Assembly (NCBI RefSeq): GCF_014633365.1
Contig: NC_068340.1
Coordinates: 21,493,879 to 21,557,878 of the forward strand
Length of the DNA stretch: 64,000 bases
Direction of reading: 5' to 3'
From: Diospyros lotus
Taxonomy: Eukaryota > Streptophyta > Magnoliopsida > Ericales > Ebenaceae
Position numbers and translations under genes: made by a program. Shown here one piece after another: positions 34,334 through 44,301 of this stretch. The notes below the pieces were generated by a model that made no database searches, was not told where the DNA came from, and saw only the letters and a list, made by a program, of their open reading frames with translations. Within the stretch, counting starts at the first letter, position 1, and the number at the start of each line of letters is the position of its first letter.

Positions 34334-36228
34334 TCACATGACCAGCATCATCCACAAGAGAAGATATCCTGCAACCAAATTTGGAGCAAACAATGAATAC
34401 ACGATATATATTATAAGAAACCCCTCGAATTTCCCAACATATTAGTTCAAGAAAATAGTCAATTGTGTGAAGTATGAGTTATCATACTTAAAAAGATATA
34501 CAATTTATTTAAAGATGCATTGCCCATGACTTACACGTAATTTTCTATATCTTGAATTAAATTGAAATATAAATACATTTTTGTATTAAATTTAACAGAA
34601 CAGCACATGACTTATAAAATACTTAAATTAAATATTCTTTATAATATATAAAACTAAACTAATGGGATAATTAATGTCAGTTTTGATTATTTTACCAAAT
34701 CTATTGGCAACCATTAAGGGTCTTATCATCTTTATTATTTGGACCCGATTCAGGTGCGGATGGGATGTATTATTCCTATAGGACTGGCTGGCCCTGGGTT
34801 AAAGGCAGGGTCCCACTGAAGAAAATACTAAGCCAAACAGGCAAAAGTAAGAAAGAAGATAAAATAAAAAGGTCGGTGCTTTTTATGTACCTCCAACGAG
34901 CATCTTGGCTTCAATTGTATTTGTGGGTCTCCACGTTCCACTCCAAGCGTACCCTAATTAATTAATCACATTAAACAATAAATAAATGTCACTCCAAAAC
35001 TTGAAAAATAAGATAACATGCAGTTTTCTAACAAATGTATTAAAACTCGTAAAAAATGTTACTAGATAGATATAGCATATTATTTTTTTATATATAAGAA
35101 GAATAATATATGATCTGATATCATTTTAAGTTGACCGACGTACTATATATAAGAGTACCATTCATTCCAACAAACAATATTAACTTGATTGATATATTGG
35201 TAAAATGTTATAAGTCTCACTCATTCTTATGAACATTTGTGGAGTTTTTTTTTTTTTTTTTTTTTTATTACTAGTTGTATATGTATAGCAGTACACATAG
35301 CTTGTGAACAATTTGCTAGCAGTGATTACGTGTTTCCGTCGGTCACCCCCTCAGTTCTCATCGATAAGAAAACAAATATGTCTATGTATATATGAAGATA
35401 GATTAAGAAGGAACCTCTGCCAAGGCAATTGTTGGTGCTGTTGACCCCATTGCTGCAGATACAGGCGAAGGACTCATCCGCCCCAGCAAAACCACACAAT
35501 CCTCCACTGTCCTCACAGTTCTTGCACGATTCATTGTAATACGATCCATTGTACTGCAATGAAATCCCATACTCCCATTTCATGGGCTCCCCTTCATGCC
35601 CTCCAAACCCATAAATGGCGCTATAAGACGAACACTGCAGCTTCGGAAGATCCAGACCGAACCCCGACCCAAGCACAATCTCCGGCTCGTAAACACAGCA
35701 GCTCGACACCGGGGCATCCTGCGCCAGCCCTATTCCAACGACGCCTTGGCAGGAGTACAAGCCCCGGCAGATGAGCGAACCGGAGCCGGTGTCGCAGAAC
35801 TCCTCTCTTTCGTCGAAGACCGGCGAGGTGGCGGAGCAGCCGAGCAGGGCGAAGGTGGTGGCGGCCGCCAGGGTGAAGGGGGCGGAGCGGTCGAGGCTGA
35901 AGCTGCCAGAGTTCTGCATGGAGGTGCAGTTGGACATGAGAGGGTCGGTGATGATGACAGTGCTGGATGGGTAGTCGATGGAGGCGACGGTGTAGACGCC
36001 GGCGGCGGTGGAGAATTGGAGGGTGCCGGCGGAGGAGCACTTGATATAGGTGGCAAAGGCGGGGTGGCCACAGCCGGGGCCGGTGCCGAAGGGGTATTTG
36101 ACGGGGAGGGTACCGCAGGTGGGGTGGCAGCTGGCGGGGGTTGGTGGGCGGAGATGGGCAGCAGAGAGGCGGAGGAGGAGGAGGAGGAGGAGAAGCGGCC
36201 ATGGACGATGGAGGTTTAGAGTTGACAT
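34334..36228 (-). CDS. secreted WAK-type extracellular protein without kinase (GUB_WAK_bind + WAK_assoc), two exons
   Basis: Exon 1 is 36228-35415 and exon 2 is 34368-34334. They are joined by donor AGAG|GTTCC (intron from 35414) and acceptor TTGCAG (ending at 34369), giving 282 residues. A signal peptide with a poly-Leu core lies at 10-24. A Cys-rich galacturonan-binding WAK N-terminal domain lies at about 34-100 (CHPTCGTLPVKYPFGTG). The WAK-associated C-terminal module lies at about 145-268 (SCCVYEP, CKNCEDSGGLCGF, CICSNG). Exon 2 adds only GYLLLWMMLVM, too short for a normal membrane span, and no kinase follows. Stand-alone WAK-associated proteins exist in plants. A wall-located role is inferred. 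The terminal exon is the least certain part: without splicing the frame runs on to 35326 with an unconvincing tail. Confidence 0.85.
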
Positions 36229-36466
36229 TCGATTTGGAACTCGAGTGTAGAGTCGAGATGGGACGGAAGGAAAGGTAGTTCGTCAATAAGACTTTCCTGC
36301 AGTGGATTAGACATCCATTGGACCAAGAATGAATCTGAATGATATTTCGGTGGAGAGAGAGAGTTTTCAACATTCCTAAAAAGCAGAGCCTCTTCTTCTT
36401 CCATGAACCATGATCATATGGGTTATTAGCTGACAAGCACTAGGCAATGGCCACAGTCTTCTGTTT

Positions 36467-36704
36467 GTTTGTTCCAAAAGCCGAAATCGTTTATTTCGAA
36501 CGCTTTTACCCTGGTCCGACAAGAATACGAGGAGAGGTTAATTATGATGACTCAGCCAATCAATAGTAGTTAGACTAGTGCACACTGTACATAAGGAGCT
36601 CCCCTCATTTGAGAGATTGCTCCCATACTATCGCTGATGAGATTCGATCCTGGGTCATTTGTTCCAACTCCACTACTGCTGACCAACTAAGCTACCCATG
36701 CGGG
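36467..36704 (-). mobile_element. tRNA-derived SINE, second copy (238 bp)
   Basis: On the minus strand it starts CCCGCATGGGTAGCTTAGTT, where TAGCTTAGTTGG is a good A-box. GGATCGAATCTC is a good B-box, and the 3' end is TTTTGGAACAAACA. It is the same family as 15852-16107. Flanking 16-bp repeats CCACAGTCTTCTGTTT (36451-36466) and CCACAGTCTTGTGTTT (36705-36720) differ at one base. It sits about 240 bp upstream of the WAK-like start codon, in the same orientation as the gene. Confidence 0.9.
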
Positions 36705-36720
36705 CCACAGTCTTGTGTTT

Positions 36721-37894
36721 TCACGAGAGAAACAAGGTTACAAGGCAAGAGCGAGAGAGAGAGAGAGAGCGCTCATCCTTCATTTGATTTGAATTTTTTT
36801 CTTTTTAACTTAATTACACTCTAATTTTATTATCTAGGTAGTATTTATTAATTAAAATATAAGATAAAAAAATTATATATGAGAAATATTTTAAATATTT
36901 ATTATTTTTAATGTATTTATTAAACTTATTTCATAATTATTAAAAAAGAAATGACGTGATTTCTTATCTTAATTTATATATATATATATATATATTAAAA
37001 TAAGCATATTTTGATCTTTACAGATAAAAAAAATAAAAAATAATAATAATAATAATAATAATAATGTTTGTGTCTTTTAATATATTATAAAAAAAATTAA
37101 AAATGATAAAAATTTTAAAATATTTTTAAAATTTATTTTAATCATTTAATATTTTAATTCAAAAAATATTATGTCCTTATCTTGATACTCGTTTATGTTA
37201 TTCATTTTAACAAATGCATATTTAGTATTTAATCTCAGTGGTATTGGTGTTGCGTGTTTAAAAGTTGGATTGTCCAAATTTATTTATGAATTTAACCCCA
37301 CTCAACTAATTATTATAAAGTTCATTTCTTTTTGCTTTTTTTTCTAATAATTTCTATTCATTTGAATTTGTTTGCTTAGCCCAAGTGGTTGTTTGTTTCT
37401 ACTTTTTAATTGATTTGAAGTATTTTATAAATATTAATATTTTAGGTTTAAGATTATAATAAAAATTTGATATAGTTTTACAAATTTTAAAATCCAAACT
37501 CAACCTAATTTAGATTGAATTTAATTTAATTGTGTCGAGTTGATATGATTTTGTTATAATTGTGTGGGTTTGAGTTTAAATTTACAACTCTTTAGACTTA
37601 GTCATAATAATAATAATAAATTTAAGCTCAAATTTATATAAAATTCAAGAACAAAGGGGGAAGACAAAAAAACAGGAAGGAAGGAAGGCTTAGTAGAATT
37701 TATTGGATTTATTAATATTATTATTTTCGATTTAATAATAATAATAATATTAATTTATGCGAGAAATAATTGTATGGGCTGCCCCTTCGATGTACAACTC
37801 AACATCAATCATGCATGGTCAATCATTTTGTCTGAAATTAACACATGAAGGATTCTGATGCTAAATAAATACCTATAACCCAACCAAGGCATAA
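36721..37894. other. AT-rich intergenic DNA with microsatellites
   Basis: (GA)n at 36753-36769, (TA)n at 36974-36995 and (AAT)n at 37040-37065. No gene recognised. Confidence 0.6.
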
Positions 37895-37911
37895 GCTGGA
37901 ATAGCTCAGTT

Positions 37912-37944
<33 letters not shown>

Positions 37945-37968
37945 GAGGTTCAAGCCCTCCTTCTAGCG
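37895..37968 (+). tRNA. tRNA-Asn (anticodon GTT)
   Basis: The 74-nt cloverleaf is complete. The acceptor GCTGGAA pairs with TTCTAGC with one G-U, followed by discriminator G. The A-box lies in TAGCTCAGTTGG. The anticodon stem TGTGG/CCACA encloses CTGTTAA, with GTT at 37929-37931. The T-arm is GGAGG TTCAAGC CCTCC, with a good B-box. There is no intron and CCA is not encoded. It matches the usual plant nuclear tRNA-Asn. A T8 run follows at 37981. Confidence 0.97.
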
Positions 37969-37980
37969 AGGTTCTCCCAC

Positions 37981-37988
37981 TTTTTTTT
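37981..37988 (+). terminator. pol III terminator (T8) of tRNA-Asn
   Basis: Eight T residues 12 bases after the tRNA 3' end, the normal RNA polymerase III stop signal. Confidence 0.85.
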
Positions 37989-38802
37989 GGGCTCTTTTTC
38001 GGGAGCTTACAAATGGGCCCATAAAAATCTGAACCGTAGCCGGCCCAGTTAACTTGGCCTGCTTGCTAGCTACTTGCTGCTGCAACCTCTAGGCTTTTGC
38101 CTAGGCCTGCCTGTCTTTCTCAAATCTCAATGGAAAATGAGGGGCACACAGATTCATATTTCATGGAATCTTGCAGTTCTGGCTTTGTTTGGAAACATAT
38201 TCCAATATTTAGAAATTAGTGCAAGATAGACATTAATTGTGCATCTCAAATCGAATCCAAAGTATTTGATGGGTTGGGTTCTACTCTTTTTTTTATAAAT
38301 AATTTTAGATAATATTTATTAAGATAAATAAAATAAAAAATTCTATCAAAATAATTTATCTATAAAATTTAAAATAAATTATCTGAAATGAGAGAATAGA
38401 TAAATTTATCTTTTTCAAGATAATAAGTAATATAATTCTTAAAAAAAATTAACAAATATAATAAAAAATACTTTTATCTGAAATATTTTTTATGTTTCAT
38501 ATTTTTTAATTATCTGAAATAATTGTTTTTAGTGTTTACTATTTAACAACTTAAATGTTAAAAACAATACTTTCTTGAAAGGTTATATAAACCACTCTTT
38601 ATAATTTAAAACACTTAAATGTTTATTATTTAATTTTTTTACTGAAAACAAATATATTAAATGGACGTTAACAATTGCTTGTTATGAAAATTTTTAAATA
38701 AATTATAATGACTGTTCTTTAAATTTAATGTGAACAATAAAAAAAAATTTCTATTAAATAAAGACATAAAAGAATTATTTTATTATTTATTCTCTTCTCC
38801 CA
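37989..38802. other. AT-rich DNA up to the retroelement target site
   Basis: No gene recognised. Short direct repeats of AATAATTTATCTAT/AAAAATA type only. Confidence 0.55.
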
Positions 38803-38807
38803 TTTTT

Positions 38808-41600
38808 TGTAAGCACCCCCGCCCGGATATCCCAGCCGCCCGGACAATCCGAACTGGAGCGCCTACGGGAGGAGAAAAGTAATAAACACAGAGACAAAGA
38901 CCACCCCGGCATGCATACACGAAAATAAGAACAGCGGAAGCAAAGCTCAAGACATGCATGCACTATGGGTACCCCGCTAACACAGCGGTCACAAGATAAA
39001 TAAATAAACACAAACTCCTGTGCCGACATACACAAGACTCGAGAAAAGACCTGGCACAGTACGAAATAATAGAGTAAATTCTACCTAGACATCAGAGTGG
39101 ATAGGGATTGACGAGACTGCCTGTACACCACACCGACTCTGCCGTTAAAGTTGACTCCCTTGCTATGGCCCACGCCGCCACTACCTGGAATGATGGAAAG
39201 CAAGGTGAGTCGAGAGACTCAGCAAGCATAAGGAAGAAAAGGCTGAAGGCTACACAAAACCAGAAATCTCACCCCAGAATAAACCCCAGGTACACACAAG
39301 CCATGAGACGCTACAACACAACAGCTCAATAGCATAACAAAATAAAAGCACATACCGGTCCTTGGGGCCCACATAAGACACTTGGCACCCAAGTCCCATA
39401 CCAACCTGTCGCTGCCCTGAAAGGCAACAAGTGTCTCCACAAACCTGCGCGCGCTGTCCCAGGCCGGTACTCCCGTCACCTGTATCCGTCGGTACTCCCG
39501 ACAACCGAGCCATAGGCTCCCTCGGAACGGTACTCCCGTCCGAGAACTAAATACTATCAGTATCCATGCAATGCACATAGAAATGCAATGGCGTAGTGAG
39601 CATCAACGTGATACAAGGCGCCCATACATCCAGGCATCAGGCCATGCTCCGCCCACATAGTAAACCACACGCCATGCATATGCTCGCGCTGGATGCAACC
39701 TAACTAAACTAGAATGTCCGTGTCCAAGCATTCTCAATAAATGGATATCCCAATATGCATCCCGTACCCATGTGCATATCAAATCATGAACAGTAATACA
39801 ATGTATCTAATCATGCAGTAAATCACATACCGGCAGAGCTAGTCAGCAATGCCCGGCACCGGTCAACGGTCAGTGACTAGGGGTGTCCACCCGACGGTCC
39901 ACATCAAGGCCGTACAATAGTCTACCCCAGCGTCACCAACAACCGACCCCTGCCCTACTGCTCGATAGCTCTAACCGAACCATAAATAAATCTGAGAAAA
40001 ACTGTAAGTAAACCCAATAAAATCGTAAATAAACCCTCACGTCTAGGAACCTAGTCCCCAAACTGGTTCAGCATCATTCCCGAAAGGAATAGGGGTGGTA
40101 CAAACCCCCGTAGGCTCACAACGAATAAAATTATAGAAGCCTCGGATTTAATTTAAATTAAAACAAATGAATAATAGTTCAACCAATAAGGCAAGGTGCC
40201 GAATTAAAGTAAGGGAGGTGATAAAATACAGGAAATTACGGGGTCTTCCACGAGAATTAAAGAACACGAGAAGAGGGTTAGGAGCTTGCCTTTACAAAAC
40301 CGTTTCTTCTCTTTCTTGCACTCCCGCTGCGAAGTAAAACGTTTGATGATTATTAATAAAACCCTAACTCGCACTAATTAAATCTAACAGTGTAATATAA
40401 ATAATTTAACCGTCTAAAATTCTACGTAGGCACTCTATAAATAAAATCCCAACGAATCTTAAATTTAATTTAAATTATATCACACCAATAACATTCTCAA
40501 TGTATATAATTAATTAATTAATTTATAATAATAATAACTCACCTATATGCACATACGGCTAGCTTTCCTTAATTGTTCTTTCATTTCAATTTCATTGGAC
40601 TCACCACTGATTCACACTCACTTTGATTACACATATATACATACGGCACACTCACTGCCTCACAAATCCTCACAATCAAATTAATATACACACACAAAGC
40701 TCATCACTTGCACACAATGCACTCGTGTAGATATATATACATATATATATATATTTATACAACAAATTATTACACATAACAAAGCATAATCACCCAAACT
40801 AAATAAATCAAACTTTTAATTAAATTCTAACCGAGCAAAATTATTAATACATAATTATTTACTTACCTGATTAATTAAATCACGATTAAACGTAATTTAA
40901 TCTTCAATTTTTCTCTAAAAAATGACCCTCGCGCGCTGCTTCTTCTTCATTTTTCTTCCTCTGGTTCTGTCTCAAATTTGGCCGAAATCGGCCTTAAAAT
41001 CGCAGCAAAAATGCTGCTTTAACGCGAGGCAAATGGGCGGCCCACAGCGCGCCACGTGGCGCGCCCAGCAGCTGCACATGGCTGCCACCGCCTTGCCCAA
41101 AACGACGCCGTTTTGGGCAAGGATTTTGGCTGAAAAATCAGCCAAAATTCTCCAGCGCGCGCGCACACCCGAGGGGGCTCGAACCCGCGACCTCACCCAG
41201 CACACGAGCACTCGCGACCGCCCGCGCTAGCCGACTCCTTTAACCATATAATGCCTTCACTTATATTTAAGGTGATTTGCGGCCACTTCGTCAAATCACA
41301 TTTCAGCCCCCAGAACTTTCATTATTGGCACACACACCCCAGACTCCAATTTCCTTTATTGCACTTACACCCGAAAACTTTCAAAAATCCATTAAATTAA
41401 TTTATTTTTTCTTATATCTCCAAATTCCCAAATAAATTAATAATTTCCATAAATGCAAGAATTAATAATTATCTTATTTACTTATTTTCTCAAAATAACA
41501 TAAGTAAATATTTTCTCTTAATTTCTCAAATACTCCATAATGACGTCAAACGCCAAAATTAATAATCACTATTTATTTCCCAAATTTTTGGGATGTTACA
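38808..41600 (-). repeat. LTR 1 of the array (2793 bp)
   Basis: Starts TGTAAGCACCCCC and ends GGGATGTTACA. It acts as the 3' LTR of internal region 1. It holds three CGGTACTCCCG motifs (39458-39540), the palindrome GCGCGCCACGTGGCGCGC (41047-41064), a hairpin with arms CCTTGCCCAAAACG/CGTTTTGGGCAAGG (41091-41122) and a tRNA-like module (41163-41240). The 102-codon plus-strand frame at 40922-41230 runs against the element's direction over these structures and is not called. Confidence 0.92.
41163..41240 (-). promoter_or_regulatory. tRNA-like A-box/B-box module inside the LTR
   Basis: On the minus strand TAGCGCGGGCGG (41218-41229) resembles an A-box, and GGTTCGAGCCC (41175-41185) is an excellent B-box about 32 bases on, with a possible anticodon-arm-like stem between. 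A TATA-like TTAAATATAA lies just upstream at 41261-41270. It recurs in LTR 2 (A-box 46712-46723), LTR 3 (52208-52219) and LTR 4 (57703-57714). Pol III activity is untested. Confidence 0.55.
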
Positions 41601-44301
41601 ATCCTCCCCTCCTTAAAAGAATTTCGTCCTCGAAATTCGCGCTCAATCCATGCCCTCAAAATACGCTTCACACCTCTCGTGATATTACCCAACATCACCT
41701 CCAGGATATACCATATCATCATTTTCCAGTTCCCACAAGTCCAAGTCTACTACACATCTGATTTGACTTAATACATTAGCACATCTCCCTAATCCATCAC
41801 CTCAAGTGAACCACGATATGACCACTAATACCTTAACCAGCTTAAGAGACATCATCAAGGTTCCTCTATTACCATCTCATAACTCAACTGATAACGATAG
41901 GAGTAGGGCCATTCTCTTGCATGGCGAGAAGCTAATATTCGATAACGTGACCTAAACCTGCCACGTACTTACGACGCACTGGAACATGGAAACGATACGA
42001 CACCCTCATTCAAGGATTCAGCAGTAATATCCTTTAGTCTGACTTTTGCCAACTGATTCTTAACCAGATACACATCATTTTCTCGGCAGTACTTTCTCCC
42101 CCAATTTGCCGCTCACGCTCGAGGTTCCGTCAATAAGTAGGGGTGATCATTTAACCAGGACTATCTAGGAATAGACATTCTCCACTCAATACATCTCGAG
42201 ATCTAAGATGTCACCAAATGTTCTCCCCTCCTTAAAGGAATCGACCTACCCACGATGACTTATTTAGTGACCACCCAACCTTAGTCTGGTCTTGCTGCTG
42301 ATCTTAATTCCAAATAGCTAATTGGCCATACTTCTTCTCGATCACTAAATATTAACCCTGACCTCCTCAAAACCTTATACGGTAGTTGGGACTCGATCTT
42401 TAGAACCGATCTTATTTACTCTATAGCCTGTACGACTAAAAACACCTCACCGTATCAGAAACTATTCCATTCCCACGACATCTCATAAGTCGCCTCAAAA
42501 ACGAAAAGCAACCTAACGATGTGGGTTAAGCGTTCCTCTGATTGGCATAACAAGCCATCTCATGTTTCTGCCGATGTACCACTTGACCAGCACCCAAAGG
42601 AGTCTCATCTCCTCTCTCGGTCAATAATCCGACCCTAGGGCATGTGGTCCGTGATTAGCACCGCGCGTACTCATAGCAACTACTATCCTTGCAGCAGAAC
42701 CCAATAGTTACTTAGACCTGTATCCAATTTCGGCCGTGGCCATACACCGGGGTATCTCCCACAACACCAAACGTAGAGGGGTTTTCCTTACTTCTAATTC
42801 ACATTATCACGGATGCACCACGATAGCCTAAAACACCTGTTACCACCTTTACTTTACCCTATTTGTTACAGAACCTCACAGCCTTAGCTCTTCGTCACGC
42901 CAACCGCGACGTCACCTGTACTCCGCTCCACTTGTGAAAACTAAACACCTACACACCATAGCCAGGTCGTGATGCTAAATCTCCAAACAGCATAACCACT
43001 GTAAACTCCAAGTTCATAAGTCCATAATAATCCCTCAATAAATTCCCATCATAGATCTCTCTTGGGACTTCGTATTAATGTTCCAATTTATCCTTCTAGA
43101 TTCGATTAAACTTAGGGTGGATGCCCTAAACCTCCAAGAAAATGCAAACCCCTCAGAACCTCAATTTACCTCCATACCTCATCAAATAACACGTCTCTCG
43201 ACCAAATATGTACAGACAATTTAACTGTTACACACGAGCTACCGCATTACCCAACCTTCAGTTTCTCATCTCAGTACCCCCTATACACATTTTGGTACCT
43301 ACGGGTCTACCATTTACCATCAGACTCCTATAGCACATTTTCCACCATGTGGGACCTTCCCGTATCACCCCTAGCAAAATCCAATCATGGACCTCCATCT
43401 CACATTTTACCATGACCTCATCTCTCATGACATTGACGCTAGCCTTAATAGGACGTCGACAACACCTAGCGAGACCAAGGAACTCCAGACCTCTTTAGAA
43501 AACACCTCAGAGTTAGCCCGGCAAATCATCTGCCAAGTAAGCTAAGTCCAACAAGTCCCTCCGGTGGTTATGACGACACCCTCACAGTGGCTCAGACTGA
43601 CTGAGTGTCAGGTAGTGTTCCAATCCTGGGCACACTCTGTATCAATCCCTAGTAAGGCTCCCATCATTCATCACTACTTTAGTCAGTCGCCTCCACATGT
43701 CCTTCATGTGCTCGCGGGCGAACATGACTTGTCTCTCTGACAGTCCCCAAAAGATCTCGTGAATCATCTCTTGAGACAACTCGTCAAGCCGATACACATA
43801 ACCCACTAGGTACTCCTCTTCGTCTTGCCCGCCTCCCCATCCAGAAGCAAACTCCTGTTGCCACTGACACCATAAACAATGCAATTCTGGGAAGGCATCC
43901 GAATTGGGTAGGGGTACACTGGGATCTAGGCCTTCGGGTTCCATCGGGAATACTCAAAATCTACATATAACATCAAATATCAAGTAAATTTATTAAGGCT
44001 AAACCAACCTCTTACTTGAACACCTAGGGGTAGGCACCAGTTCTAAAGAAATCCTATTCATACCACTTCACAGTCCCATTCTAACGTGCACTTATCACCC
44101 CTGCACGAATTTAAATCGAGATACAGTCTCTCACACGAATCAGCAAACTCAACTTGGACACAGCCTAACCCTATTCGATTCAACTGGGACATAGCCTAAC
44201 CCTATTCGATTCACCTAAACATCCCTAACTCTACCCGACAACTTTGGTGTACAGGAACTCGTCCTCAAAAACTGACTCAAACTACGCTCTGATACCAACA
44301 T
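41601..44301 (-). repeat. internal region 1 of the array (2701 bp)
   Basis: The PPT lies at 41601-41616 (plus strand ATCCTCCCCTCCTTAA). The PBS lies at 44286-44297 (GCTCTGATACCA), four bases from LTR 2. The only notable frame is the 100-codon ORF at 43642-43944. The remainder has frequent stops in all frames and no polymerase motif that I can see. It lacks the A that internal regions 2 and 3 carry near 49640 and 55138. Confidence 0.88.
43642..43944 (-). CDS. 100-residue ORF of unknown function in internal region 1
   Basis: It starts at an ATG about 340 bases downstream of the PBS, where gag normally begins, and is identical in all three internal regions. The product is acidic at the N-terminus (MEPEGLDPSVPLPNSDAFPE), with Trp/Cys-rich LHCLWCQWQQ, then a predicted helical half with EMIHEIFWGLSERQ. 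There is no zinc knuckle. The second half faintly recalls the gag helical domain of gypsy elements, but I do not claim homology. Identity between copies reflects recent duplication as much as selection. Confidence 0.4.
   Translation of the reverse strand: MEPEGLDPSVPLPNSDAFPELHCLWCQWQQEFASGWGGGQDEEEYLVGYVYRLDELSQEMIHEIFWGLSERQVMFAREHMKDMWRRLTKVVMNDGSLTRD

Noticed and set aside
35596..36219. 207-codon plus-strand frame opposite the WAK-like gene
   Set aside because: Its Gly/Ala-rich repetitive translation is the complement of a GC-biased coding exon that has a clear domain match on the other strand.
39219..39578. 119-codon minus-strand frame (and overlapping frames) in each LTR
   Set aside because: No domain, several overlapping frames, and covers the CGGTACTCCCG repeat block. 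Identical copies only reflect recent duplication.
40922..41230. 102-codon plus-strand frame in each LTR of the array
   Set aside because: It runs against the element's direction across a palindrome, a hairpin and a tRNA-like module. Its preservation is explained by the near-identity of the LTRs.
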